This document shows positions 1 through 12,400 of a stretch of 64,000 nt of DNA, piece by piece. Made by a program: the position numbers and the translations under genes. Position 1 is the stretch's first letter, and every line of letters begins with the position of its first letter. The stretch is from Drosophila pseudoobscura (Eukaryota > Arthropoda > Insecta > Diptera > Drosophilidae). The stretch spans positions 3,720,001 through 3,784,000 of the forward strand of contig NC_046679.1 of NCBI RefSeq assembly GCF_009870125.1, given 5' to 3'. Below the pieces are notes generated by a model. That model did no database searches. It worked only from the letters and a program-made list of their open reading frames with translations, and had not been told where the DNA came from.

Positions 1-1277
1 CAGGTCTATCACATTATTATGTTCCGCATTCGAGTCAACAGCAATTACTTTCATGAAAGGCAAATAAAACAAATCAGAACGCTAATGGGTGGGCAGTTTG
101 GTGAAGGTGGATCTGGGAAAATAGCGCAAATCATTACAGTCGATTAATTTTTGCCCAGCAAAATATGAATTGCAAAATATTCATACATACATTTATTCCG
201 GGCAGAGGGCAAATAATGCAATTATAATGCAAAAATAATGTAATCAAATGAGAGGTGTTGCCTCTGCCTCTCAGTCCCTGCCTGAAAATACCCTTGAAGA
301 GTCCATTAGCATTAATGTTAATCCAAATTTTTGCCTTTTACTCTCACACCATCATTTGAAAATTACTGAGTTAGATGATATGTTGACTGGAAATCGGTAT
401 ACTATATATTGGTGTATAAGGAACAACAATTGTTGGAGAACTTATTTGACGCAGTGTCTCCTTAAAATTGTTCCGCCCGGCCTGGAAACAGATCTGTACA
501 GCTCTATCCACACAAGTCTCGATTCGAAGCGGATCATACTATTACGAATCGTTTACGTTGTAACAAAAGAGCTTTACAAGACTCAAGGTCAAGTTTTACT
601 CGATTTTAGATGCAGAAAAATTTGAATTAAACTTGATCTAGTATTTAGTAGCCGAATATACCTTTTATCCCGCACGTACCCTGCGCGGACAAATTTTGCT
701 CATACATGTATCAATATCATTCACTCGCAGTTCGTTTATCACTTGGTTAGAAAAAAACCTGTAAATGTTTGATGGAAACTAATGCCAATGGCTATCGGCA
801 ACATGCGTTTGCTGAGGTGTCTGAAGCGCCCTGGCAATCCCCCTGTCTAGCCCCATCCATGGACATGACAGCCCATGGGTAATAGATTGTTGCCGTGTGC
901 TGCAATTAACACCTTGCGAGCTGCACACAAATATTTGCCAAACTTATCGAGCATTTATCAATGACAAGTGTGACAGAACACGGTCGATACGACTGTGTGG
1001 GGTGGGGGTGGCTGAAGAGCAGGTCACGAATGTGGCATTCGATACAATCGCTCAACTCTCTGCATGTGACGACATAATCAGTGCTATCGAAAAATACAAC
1101 AGAAAACCACACATGTGAAGACATTGGAAGCTAAACAAGAAAGCGGTGCCACAGGCAGTGGAACTTCATTCGAGGCGAACCGTGAGAGCTTAATTGTACA
1201 CGGTTTAGTTTCGGTCTGATTTCCGCGTCGAGTGGTGACGGCGCGATGTGTAGTCGCTTTAGTTCTCCATATAGGCC
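1..1277. other. Intergenic / upstream region of the GalNAc transferase gene
   Basis: No recognisable gene. A 125-codon open frame (248-625, +) has no family features I recognise and sits in AT-rich DNA, so I do not call it a gene. The stretch just before 1278 should hold the 5' UTR and promoter of the transferase gene. An in-frame TAG at 1272-1274 closes that gene's frame directly upstream of its ATG. I could not place a transcription start. Confidence 0.5.
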
Positions 1278-3600
1278 ATGTCCGGCTGCATACCCCATCA
1301 CCGGCTGCAAGTGTGCATGATCTGTGCCTTGTGCTTTGTGATCTGTCAGTTTGTGTTTCTCATAGTTTTCCTGCGGAATGGGGTCCTCGAGGATACCATC
1401 ACTGGCAGAGTGAGTAGACTTAAGAAGGGATATATTTTGGTCTTATTCAGAATACTGTTTTCTATTAGCTGCTACTACATCGAGGTACTGGCAAAGAGAA
1501 TCGTCTCTTCGGATGGCGAGAGTTCATTTCGCACACACCCGAACAACCGGGCGCGAATTACCAGTACAATCTCCAGCTGAGTGATACAGTGGGGGCAATA
1601 CGAAGCCTGCCCAGGACACGACACGAAAGGTGAGTAATGGATTGGGGGACCCCCAGAGTATTCACATTTTTATTTTCCCCTGGACAGCTGTGATTCCAAA
1701 CGCACCTACAACCTGCCACACTCCTCTCGTGCCAAAGTGAGCGTGGTAATCAGTTTCTACAACGAAGCCCGTTCCATGCTTCTGAGAACGATCATATCCC
1801 TGGTTAGCCGCACGCCGGAGGACTATCTGCACGAGCTTATCCTCATAGATGATGCCAGTCAGGATGGTACGTCTTCCCTGTCGCCACGTCTTCAATCGAA
1901 TCTGTGAATACGAGTATTCCTCCACTCTTCCATTTCAGTGTCTCTGCTGGAGGAGCTCCAGAAGCTGATGGAAAAAATGTATGCCACCCGGGCTCGCCTG
2001 TCGTTCATATTCCTTCGTAATTTGCAGCGCCAGGGCATGATTTGGTCCCGCAATAGGGGAGCCGAGGCGGCCAGCGGCCATTACCTCCTCTTTCTGGACA
2101 GTCATTGCGAGGTCAACGAGGACTGGCTGGAGCCTCTGCTGGATCGACTGTCGCTGAACGCGACGCTGGCGGTCAGCCCGTTGCTTGACCACATTGACCC
2201 CGCGACCTTGAGCTACAGAAGTGGCAACGACATGGTCAAGGGGGGCTTCGACTGGAACCTGCACTTCCACTGGCTGAAGCGCGAGCTGTCCGCGAAGGAG
2301 GCCCCAGAGCAGCCGTTCAAGAGTCCAGCCTTTTCCGGGGGCGTGCTGATGATCTCACGCGACTGGTTCCTTAAGCTGCGGTGCTTCAACCCAAACTTGA
2401 AGGTGAGCTCGAGGCAAGGGTTGAGGGCGCAGACCTAATTAACTTGTGCCAACTGCGCTAATTGCTAATGTCAGGCCATGGCAGTAAGACGGCATGGCAG
2501 AGTGCTCAGCTTCACTGCTCCACCCTGAGTGACCCTGAGTGACGCTTGCAGCCACAACAATTCCTCTCTAGCTAGCTGGCTTTTTGTCTCTCTTGCAGAT
2601 CTGGGGCGGCGAATCCATCGAGCTGGCCATTAAATTGTGGCTTTGCGGTGGACAAATTGAGATCGTGCCCTGCAGTCGAATCGGACACATCTTTCGCCCT
2701 CGACATGCCTTCGACTTCCCGCCGCAGTTTAACCACGAATCGAGCACCGCCCATGCCACCTATCTACAGTAGGTTGTGGGGTTATGGGATTGGGGTTTAG
2801 GTGTGAAATGAGCGCACCGACGATTGGTATTTTTCAATTTATTTCATCGCAGCATCCGTTTAATATGAACATTCCTATCGCATGCTGATTGAATCGCCCA
2901 TTCCCCCTTCGTCTTCCTTGTCCCGCAGCAATTCAAAAATCATAGCCGACTCCTGGCTGGACGAGTACAAAAATATGTTCTACGTACTCAAGCCGGCGGC
3001 CAGGCAGATTCCATTGTTTCACACCAACCAGGACGAGGACCTGCTCCGACAGCTGAAGCTGGAGCTCCGGTGTCAACGCTTCGATTGGTATCTGCGGCAT
3101 GTGAGCCCCGAACTAAAGTGAGTTGTTTGCCGACAGATATTCGGTATTCGTGACTCTTCATCAAAAGAATCCTTCATATCAGGGCGCACTTTAACGAGCT
3201 CTCGGCGATGGGCACTCTGAAGAATGGCTATCGCTGTCTGCATGCCAGACGCACGGACAATGTGTCCCAGCTGGAAGTGATCCTGGACAGCTGCTACCTC
3301 AACGACATCACGCAGTGGAGACTCCTTCGCAAAAGCGGACAGCTGAGCACTGCAACCGAACGATGCCTCGGAGTGGAGAGGGGCTCAATGCCACCTCGAC
3401 TCACCATGACGCCCTGCAGCAGGCATCAAAACAAGATGAAGGCACAACGATGGCTGCGACGGGGCACACATCTGGTGCATACCGGTACATATCTCTGCCT
3501 GGATAATCCGCTCAAGAATCAATTGGTGCTGAGCCCTTGCCGCTCCCTCGCAGCATCGCAGTCGTTTCAATTTGCATTGGAAATGGAGAAGCAAACATAA
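1278..3600 (+). CDS. CG10000: Polypeptide N-acetylgalactosaminyltransferase-like protein (CG10000 orthologue), 7 exons
   Basis: Exons: 1278-1409, 1469-1629, 1688-1866, 1939-2402, 2599-2768, 2929-3117, 3183-3600. Phases agree and give 570 aa. Family role: type II Golgi enzyme that moves GalNAc from UDP-GalNAc to Ser/Thr to start mucin-type O-glycans. Seen: a short cytoplasmic head and a signal anchor at about residues 12-33; the stem-to-catalytic junction [15 protein letters not shown] in exon 2; the GT-A core with [12 protein letters not shown] and LIDDASQD (exon 3); DSHCEVN with the metal-binding DxH at about 211-213 (exon 4); WGGES at about 314-318 and the metal-ligand His in SRIGHIFR at about 342 (exon 5); DEYKNMFY (exon 6); and a C-terminal ricin-type lectin domain from about 436 with YRCLHARR and YLCLDN (exon 7). 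The length suits the family. The substrate loop reads RPRHAFDF where many members have H-P-Y, and the usual Asp before WGGE is replaced (LK-IWGGE), so activity may be altered. The symbol rests on synteny with AstA-R2. Confidence 0.9.
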
Positions 3601-4466
3601 ACTTGGCTAATGATACCGAGATACCGATTCCGATACCGATACTGATTCGATGAGAAGTAGCAGGAGCATGAGCCTCCTCATCCTCTCACGGGAAGAGCTT
3701 AGCTCGGGGGGTTGAATGTTCCTTGGGATTGGGGTTGGGGCAAGGCAAATCTCGTGGCATGCAGGTAAATCAAAATGCTGACATGTTGTGCTAATCTCTG
3801 TGAAACATTTCCGCCGCAGCAGCAGCAGCAACCGCAGCGGCAGCAGCAGCGCCAGCGGCAGCAGCAGTGGCAGCGGCAACGGCAGCCATAGATTACCAGC
3901 AGACGGGGGGAAGCAGTAAATTATGGCGCCATAGATATGTGCACGGAAAGGTGCAGAACTCTTCCCTTGCTGGATGGCTTTTTTCTGTGCCGGGGACTGA
4001 CGACTATCAAGACTCCGGGTGCTTCCTGTCGCATTCGTCACACGAGTCGGGACACAAAGGAGCAGAGGAACGGCCAGATAAAAGCCAGCGACGCTGTGCG
4101 TATTGTGCGGCTTGTTTAGAAGGCTCTGTCATCAGTCAGGGAACAATGGACGGGGACTGCGACCGGGGCCGAGAACGGGACCGGGACCGGGACCGGGCCT
4201 GGGGCCGCGACTGGGTTTCCTTCTCTGCAATTGTTGCCGGGGCAAGGAGTCGCAAATGTAATTGAGTTGATGACAATGCCACTGACTGCCCGGCGCGCGC
4301 TTCCGGCAATTTTGATGGCCTCCGGATGCAGTCGACAAAAAGGCAAAACCAAACAAAATAGAAACAAAACAGAAGTCTATGGTGTGGCAGTTGCAGGAGG
4401 CGAAAGAGAGAGAGTGGTAGTGCAACTTGCAACTTGAGATTTGTTTTGTTTCACCATTCTTGTGGT

Positions 4467-4472
4467 AATAAA
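4467..4472 (+). promoter_or_regulatory. Candidate poly(A) signal of the GalNAc transferase gene
   Basis: AATAAA lies about 870 nt after the stop codon at 3600 in the sense direction. It is the first canonical hexamer I found downstream. Use is unproven. Confidence 0.35.
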
Positions 4473-5885
4473 GCGTAAAAGTTAATTTTGTATCTCAACA
4501 AAGGCAACAAGTGTGTCCAGAGGACTGACAAGTTCGGGACTGGGGCTGGGACTGGGCCTGCGACTGCCGAGTACTATTTCCCTCACAATGGATTTTGCTG
4601 TGGCAGCTGCAGCGGCGCGTAAAAATCACATTTTTCATGGAACTTAATAAAAGGAAAACAAAAAAAACCCCACCTCTCCAGTCTGAGGAGGTCTAACAAG
4701 TTGCAGCTTTGACTGTGGCCATGACCACCGCCCCACCGCCCCACCGACCCTCCGCACCGCCGTACCAACAACAGGCTTCACTTTCGCGGAAGCGACGTTT
4801 AGTTATTGTAAAGTTATGGCCGCCCCGCAGTTTGCGGCGTTTTATTGTCCTGCACCTGCACCTGCAGGACACAATAGCTCGGACTCAGGACTGGACTCTG
4901 ACTCTGGCGATGGTAATAAAACGGTGAGGCACTAGAAAATTTCATTTTCTATAAAGTTTCACCAGGTAATTGCTTAAATTCCTAGACCACTTTAAGATGC
5001 CCGTCAGCGTCGGCGGGTGGCTAAAATGGTGCAGTCCTTGACTCGAATGCTTTGGCCATGTTTGGTTCAGGAATTTTGTATTGCTTTCAAAAAGTTGCGC
5101 TATCATTGAGTGGCCAGAGCTCGGCTCAAGGACGGACCTTAATTATGAACAGATGAACGGCAGCAGGGATACGCCCTAGTCCCAGGCCCAGGCCCAGTCC
5201 GAGCCAGTCCCTGTGCCTGTGGTTGGGCCTGGGCCATGGAAAACTTGATTATTCATTTGAAGACTCATTTTATTATCTGCATAAATCTTTGCCGAACCCA
5301 CGAACCAACTTTCTGTTTACTTTAGCCCCATCCCCACGGCAACCCACTCACCAGAGGGCGGCAACGAAGACAAAAAAGAATCCATCATTCACTGGACTGG
5401 CGTGGGTGGCCGCATTTAAAACATCTTGATTAAAAAACTAAAAAAATGGAGAGTCGAACGGTGGAAAGGCGCGCTCGGTGAAATGGTGAAATGCTAAAAT
5501 GAAAGCCAAATGCAAACTCAGCGCATTCTAAGTGAGCCAGCGGACAAAACAAAAAGAATATTCGTGAAAAAATGAAATGAGCGAAGGCTAAAAAACTTAT
5601 AAGCCGCAAGCGTAAAGCGAAGTTACGGACTAACCGGCCCACGGAGGCGGAACAGCCAAAGGGTGAATGTGGGGGACGTGGGTGCTTCAGAGGGAGCGCC
5701 ATTTAAAAAGGGATTTCAAAATTAACGTCCATCAGGCAAGGCAAGAAAAAAGTCAATTTGAATGATTAAATAGCGAAAGCTGTGTAAAAGTTATGTCGCC
5801 GGCTCTCCATTGGTTCTTCTCGGTTCTGTTTCTGGTGCAGGGATCCAAATCCCATTTCCATTCCCTTTTCCGGATGAATCTGGAT

Positions 5886-5929
5886 CCGGACCTGACCGGA
5901 CCGGACCGGACCGGCCCGGACCGGACCCC
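5886..5929. repeat. CCGGA pentanucleotide tandem repeat
   Basis: A run of CCGGA units with small interruptions. Related runs occur at about 42436-42463 and 44144-44171 inside an htt intron. Confidence 0.85.
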
Positions 5930-6147
5930 ACCCTACAGCTAACAGCTAAGAGCAACAGCAACAACAGAAAAAAGCGATTAGTGTGGTCTTTTGTGTGGCT
6001 TAAGTATCGCCGTTGCTTATTTTTTTCGGGCACTCTCATGCGGATTTACATTTATTAATTCTTGTGCGCCGTCCCTCAGTGGCGACAGCTTCCCCCAAAA
6101 AGGGTCAGGCTTCTGGGGAATGGAAACTGCACCCAAAACTGAAAGCT

Positions 6148-6201
6148 GTATACGTATGTATGTGTGTGTTATATCCTACACACACACATACATACGTATA
6201 C
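6148..6201. repeat. Perfect inverted repeat, 22-bp arms and 10-nt loop
   Basis: The left arm 6148-6169 is the exact reverse complement of 6180-6201; the loop is 6170-6179. The arms are made of TATACGTATG plus a GT/AC dinucleotide run. The DNA could form a cruciform, and a transcript would fold into a stem. Confidence 0.9.
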
Positions 6202-6594
6202 TTACTGGTAAATAAAAACATGTGAACGTTAGCACAAAAAGGCGATAATCCATCATTTTCGGCACAAGTTGACTGCGAAACCGTGGGACCTTTCTCGTCC
6301 CTCAGACCAAAAGTTGAGGCTACTTTTAAAACTTTACTGAAGCCCAATGCTGATGGGAACGTTAAACTGTCAGAATGGGGTCGAAATCAGTTGTAGCCGC
6401 ACCAATTTTGACAAGTTTTCTCCACTGTTGATCCACTGTTTGCGTCCCTGGGTGAGCCTTGTAATCCCTGTCGCATGATTATGCCAAAAATGAACCAAAC
6501 CCACGCAAAAAGGTTAAGCGCAATGTCCCCGTAAGATTGGGCGTGTCGTTCGCTGCTTTTCCCTTTATACGAATATATGTACATATATGTAGGT

Positions 6595-6618
6595 GGATGG
6601 ATGGATGGATGGATGGAT
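6595..6618. repeat. GGAT tetranucleotide microsatellite
   Basis: Six uninterrupted GGAT units in intergenic DNA. Confidence 0.9.
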
Positions 6619-8896
6619 GTGGAAGCCTTTTGTGCACTTCGACGGCACCCAAACATTTTTGACGCAATGAAATGATTTTGATGATAAATTAAAAAGCATT
6701 TCAATCACGTCGAAAGTTTTCTGACATCACAAAAATTGTTGCTCCTGTTGGATGTTGGGGAGGGGAGCAAGTTTTCTAAGTACGAGTTTCGAGAGTTTGA
6801 AGCGCTTATGTCTGGTTGCCATACAGTTTATTCAGATGCTAATTTAAGTGTGCGCCTGGAAGAATGCTTTCAATTTTGTGTGGAATGTTCATGCTCATGT
6901 ACAACAAGCTGCTGTTGTTGCTGGTCGTCATATGATGAGCTGAGAGGATTTTAATCCCAATCCAGCTGCAGATGTGTGGGAACGCTGCTGAAGCACACCT
7001 GTTGTGCGTAATCTTTAGACCAAAAATAAATTTTAAAAGTACGAGCATTAAAAGTGGAAATTATGCATGGTATTTATTGATCTGAAATAAGCTTAAATTG
7101 TGTGTTTTGGCACACACAATAAACAGCTCTTCAACCAGTTTTTTGGTCTGCTGTTCCGGCATTTCCGGTTCAATTTTTCGCACCCGCAAAGTATGCAATG
7201 AATCAAGATGTCGGCCTCACCATCACCATCTCCATCCCCATCCTACTTCCGCATGAACACGGCCATGCCCACACACCTCGCTGGCCATTCAAATAAGCAA
7301 TGAACTTGCATTAAGAATTAAAGACTTCATTAAGTTCACAGTCGCAGGCATTAAATAAACATAATGCCGCTTGCCGCTTGCTGTTTGCCAAGACTTCGTT
7401 TACTTTTTTTACCATTTTGTTGCCGTTGCTGTTGCTGTTCATGGCGCTTAATTCGCTTTTAATCTCATCAGGTTGGCGACGTCCTCGTCAGGGGCGCACC
7501 GAGGCATGCCCCACATCAAGACAAATGCCGGGAGACAGCAGCTCGGCCGCAGATTTGATGGGGCCACAGCTGCCGCTGACGGCGACGGTGACGGTGACGC
7601 TAACTCTGGCGTCTGCGCTGGCTTCGGCGTCTGCAGGTGACAGGTGAGTGTGCTGGCAGTGGCAATAAAAAGCATGTAAATGAGGCTTCGAGCTAGGACA
7701 AGACACAGAGTCTGTATCTCTGTTCGGTTCTGCTCTGCGGTTATATAATGTTGTGACATGACGTCCCCGGCGTCCGTCCAACGGTGTAAACGGTGTTAAC
7801 CCAGTCGCTTCTGGGCCAGAGCCTGCCACCACCCACCGCCAGTGGGACGATAAGAGCAGGCCGATAAGCCCCAGCAGACATTATGTAAGCCATGGGGCGG
7901 AGAAAGTGCCTCCTAGGGGCGTGAACCGAACGCGTGCCTCTGCTTTTTATTTACTTTTTTTCCCCCTCTGCCAGTTAATCAGAGAAATTAAGCAAAGTAC
8001 TAAAGAACTGCTACGCAGAGCAGCGACGCTCGCCGAGACGCCAGCTGTGCGGCAGACGTAGGCGTAGGCGTTGACGTTGAAGCTGAAGCTGACGACATCG
8101 ACGCGGACGCGGACCTCAAGCTGTGCAACACAATGGCAACAGTGTCAGCGTGAAGCGGGAATCCAGAACCAGTCGAGATTGGCGACCATTTGTTGTAGCT
8201 CTTAACGATCCCCAGGCCAACTGCTGGGGCAGTGGAGAGCAAACAATCCAACCATCCAGCTGCGGCGGAGAGCAATGGCCACCCAAAGTACTCTTTCCAT
8301 ATAAAGCATACGCCGTGTGTTCCTGGCGTCGCTGCTTCTGCCGCTGCTGCTCCGGCTGCCAGCGGCGGCAGCGTCGTTGTAGTCATCTGTGGCACAGACC
8401 ATCCAACAATCAGTAGAGCGCTGGAAACGAACGCGTGCAGTTTGGATTTTTGATTTTTGGCCCAAATAGTGGAATCAATCAAACGAAACAAAAAATCCAA
8501 ATTAAATTGTAGATTCTTCTATCCATAGTGTTTGCCACAGTGAAATGATAGTATCTCTTTGCCAATTCTACTGAGGAGAGGACCGCCGGTGGAACGTGTT
8601 GTTTGGCAACACGAAAATTTATGCCATTAGTTTTGTCCATAAAAAGCGAAAACCGTAAACAGAAAACAGAAAACCGAACCGAAACCGGGCCGAAACGGAG
8701 AAAGACATCATATTGAATTTATGGTATAGGTGCAGCGTGTCGCTGTCCCCCCACTCGGCATTGGGGACTGTGCGGATATATATCGTATTGTGTCGTATCG
8801 AGGGGCCCGTGCCGGTGCCCGTTGTCAGGGTGTGACACGACACAGTTTTGGGCTGCGTCGGCGCCGACTTGCACGTGGCAGTGCCGTCTACCTTTC

Positions 8897-8960
8897 GCCG
8901 TTGCCGTTGCCTTTGCCTTTGCCTTTGCCATTGCCTTTGCCGTGGCCTTTGCTTTTGCCT
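8897..8960. repeat. TTGCCT-type hexanucleotide repeat
   Basis: Repeated TTGCCT/TTGCCG units explain the Leu-Pro and Ala-Phe runs in the overlapping open frames, which I therefore do not call genes. Confidence 0.85.
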
Positions 8961-9429
8961 TCTCAATCGCCATCTCCTTGCTTGTGTGCTCGTGTCCTTT
9001 GGTTGTTGTCTTACCTTGTTACAATTACCGTTATCGCTTGCTCTCTGCTCTCCCTCCCAGTGTGGGGTGGGGCGAGTGTGATTGCCTTTGTCCACCTCGA
9101 AACGAATGAACGATTCCGACCCGGTCGCCGTGCGGGTGCTCCGTGCAGCAGTAGGGCTCTGAAGGTTCCAGGCTGCTCGTGTCGTGGGAATACTGCGGAT
9201 GATAATTGAATTTTCTTTGCGGCTGCTTTTGTGAAAATCTCCTAATTGGAAATTTGTTATTTGAATTCGATGAACTGTGAAAACGAAACAAAAACTTCAA
9301 ATTGAAATTGCCGCAGCACAAAGGCTATGGAAAATTGAAAATGTCCTCCAACTTCTGTCATTCCATCAAAGTGCCATCAAAGTGAAATGTAAAAATCTTT
9401 AGAAACACCAAAGGACCTACAATTGCAAA

Positions 9430-12400
9430 ATGGAGAACATAACGATATCATTATCGAATATCACGAACGGCAGTGCCGGGAGTGTCACCCCGGCGCCCTT
9501 CTTCTCCGAGGAGGATCGGAAATCCATCGAGGACACTGTCCGCTGGCTGGTGCCGTTCTTCTTTGGGATCATCGCCGTGACAGGTTTCTTTGGAAATCTG
9601 CTGGTCATCATGGTGGTGGTGGTCAACAAGAACATGCGCTCGACCACCAATCTACTGATCCTAAATCTGGCCGTATCGGATCTCCTCTTCGTGATCATCT
9701 GCATCCCGTTCACGGCCACCGATTACATCACCCAGCGTTGGCCGTTTGGCAACTTCTGGTGCCGCACCACCCAGTATCTGATTGTGGTGACGGCCTTCGC
9801 CTCGATCTACACGCTGGTCCTGATGTCCATCGATCGCTTCCTGGCCGTCGTACATCCCATACGCTCCCGGATGCTGCGCACGGAGCACATCACCATGATA
9901 GCCATCTTTACCCTTTGGACTGTGGTGCTGACCATCTCCATGCCGGTCACCTTTGCCCACGATGTGATGGTAGGTACAATTCCAAAGCGGAATACTCGAT
10001 TGGGGGCCTGCTGTGCCTAAATTTGCTGTGAAGAACACAGGCCAGGCAAATTTATTGCTTTCCATCATCGTCACCTCGTTAGATTCTTAGAGCTACACGT
10101 CAATGCCGCTGTACTACAGATACAGATACAGATACATATACATAGATGGTCTGCCGATTCCGATTCCGATTCCGAATCCCCCCCTTTCCTGATCAAATCC
10201 TGATGCAAATCATTTGCTTTTACTTGCCTTCTATTAAAGTTGCTCGCCTCTTTTTATGTTGCTTTGTGCTTTGTGTGTTTATATTGAACATTTTGCTACA
10301 GTGCGCGAGATGGGCGCCCGAATTGTTTTTGTTACTAGTTCGCTATTTTAAATTCATAAATTTTTAATTATAGAGCAGATAGCCAGCGAGAAACACTTGC
10401 CAACTGGCAAGGCGTAGGCAGGCAGTCCCGAAGATCCCAAATCTCTTCGGGGGCTGTACAATTTCAACTGTTGCTGTTTGTAAGGCATTGTGTGGCTTTC
10501 GCCCATTCAAATGTTCATAAATCATTGCAGGGCAGGTCGTAACAAGTGGCCATTATGAGAACTTTGCACTTGGAAACTTTGGTTGCACACTGCGTATGAT
10601 AAATGTCTTCCATGGCCGCGACCTTGACGCGGCCGATGCGCAGTTTTCAACCTCCGGACCCTAATGGCTTTATGATCAATGTGGAGAGTGCGAAGAACAA
10701 CTTAATTGTTAAATAAACGCCACACTTTTATGAGCCAAATATACATTTTGCTCTGTTTGCATATGGTTGCTCTCCGTCCGTCATCATATCAATTATTATT
10801 TCATTAAATTCGCAGCGAGAGGCCGCCAAATTATCATAATTATAGTAGCTCGGCTCTCTATGTGTATTCGATTCCTCCAGTTGGGCTAGCATTCAATATG
10901 CCACATCACATAATCAAAGCTTTGCACTTGGGTATTTTCCTGTTGACGTCACATGCGGGCCACATTCCATTCCCATTCCCAATACCATTTCCATGCTCAC
11001 CTCTTCACCTCTTCACCCATTCAAATATCAAGTTATCTTTACCCACCCATCCTCCCATTCCCGCACTGCCCATAAACCAAATCCCATATCACACGCGACC
11101 AACTTTTGTATACTCTTGCAGTGGGGGGTGTTTGCGTTTTGGTCAAATGCAAATACTCAGAGCTATGCAGCACAGCCGTGTATGTATCACATAGCTTCCA
11201 TATTTCCATATTCTGGATAGGGTATCTACTGTTTCGACTTAGAAGTTCGATTTTCTTTCTTTTTTGTGTGGTTTATTTTGCCACACGCACGCATCAGACT
11301 GGGCCAATCTCTTTTCTATAGTGAAAGAGTCGTGGCTAATTAAACGGATCTTATCGTCGTTTTGGCGATGAGCTATTTTATCTACGAAATGGTCCATTGG
11401 CTGCTCTAGATACCGATGCGGAGAAGAGGCTGTTATTGTAACCTAATATTTTATTAAATGGCATTTCACGCTTCCTTCTGTTTGTCTTTGTTTACGTATG
11501 CCCGTACCCCCCAGAAAACCTCCATTGGGTCGCTGTATTGTTTGCTTATGTGTTGGCCTTTGTATAAGGATTAAGCTGGAAAAATATCTGCTCAAATCGA
11601 ATACTCATGTGTGCTCTGCTTTGTTATCGCTCCCCATACAGATACACACGGGTATGGTATCCATCCATACTCGTACAACTCGTACACATACAAAGAAGGC
11701 CTCCGATAAAAAGGCATAATTAAGTCATGTTTGATCAACATGTTAATTAACAGTTTGCTATTAATTATTTCCATATTACATTTGTTGGTCTGCAGTACAC
11801 AGATATGGAGATACTTATGGCCATTGTGTGGGTCTGACTGCGTGTGTCATTATCTTTTTATTAGAAATCAATAGCTAATAATCATAAACGCATATGTCTG
11901 CCTATGTACGTCCCATTGGACTGACAGCTGTTCTGGGAAGAGATCTCCCAAAGAACCACATTAATGCATTAAAAACCATTGTCAAATATCTAAAGTCAAT
12001 CAATCTGAAATACAAAGAGGCCAAAGATAAACTCATAAATCAGCTTTTGCGGGGCTGATGCTGATGATTTGTCTTCTGCCGGACGGGCAGCCTTGGGCAC
12101 TTGACGCTGCGCAGATTTGAACTCAATTTGTGGGCCAACATCTTGTGCAGTCTAACAACAACAATAGTGTGGTAATAAACAAACATTTTTGTAAGCATTT
12201 TCAGCATTAAATTAAGGCAAAGATTTTTTAAATACAATTTTCTATATGTTTGCATACAACGAGCGAAGAGAAATCAGCAGAGATTGTAAACAAAAGCTGT
12301 ATACAAAAGCTGCAAAATATTTTTACGATACGCCAGGCAGTTTATGACTCTCCTAAGCGTCAGCACGGCTGTCTAGCCCAGCCATTGGAACAATCCCATT

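Larger units (their letters stand above)
3601..9429. other. Intergenic region between the GalNAc transferase and AstA-R2 genes
   Basis: No convincing gene. It holds the transferase 3' UTR and the AstA-R2 upstream region. AATAAA at 4467-4472 (another at 4646-4651) is a plausible poly(A) signal for the transferase. Simple repeats are dense: CAG/CGG triplets near 3817-3895, GGGACC units near 4170-4200, CCGGA units at 5886-5929, a perfect hairpin at 6148-6201, GGAT at 6595-6618 and TTGCCT at about 8897-8960. The longer open frames here (8000-8500 minus, 8730-9209 plus) overlap repeats and other frames and look accidental. An acceptor-like site at 9401-9402 could end a 5' UTR intron of AstA-R2. 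Confidence 0.55.

Noticed and set aside
248..625. 125-codon plus-strand frame at the left edge
   Set aside because: No recognised similarity, no promoter or splice evidence, and AT-rich composition.
8000..8500. 166-codon minus-strand open frame in intergenic DNA
   Set aside because: Ala/Ser/Thr-rich, overlaps other open frames on both strands, no splice context and no recognisable domain.
8730..9209. 159-codon plus-strand frame with a Leu-Pro run
   Set aside because: Its core is the TTGCCT hexamer repeat, and overlapping frames are equally open.
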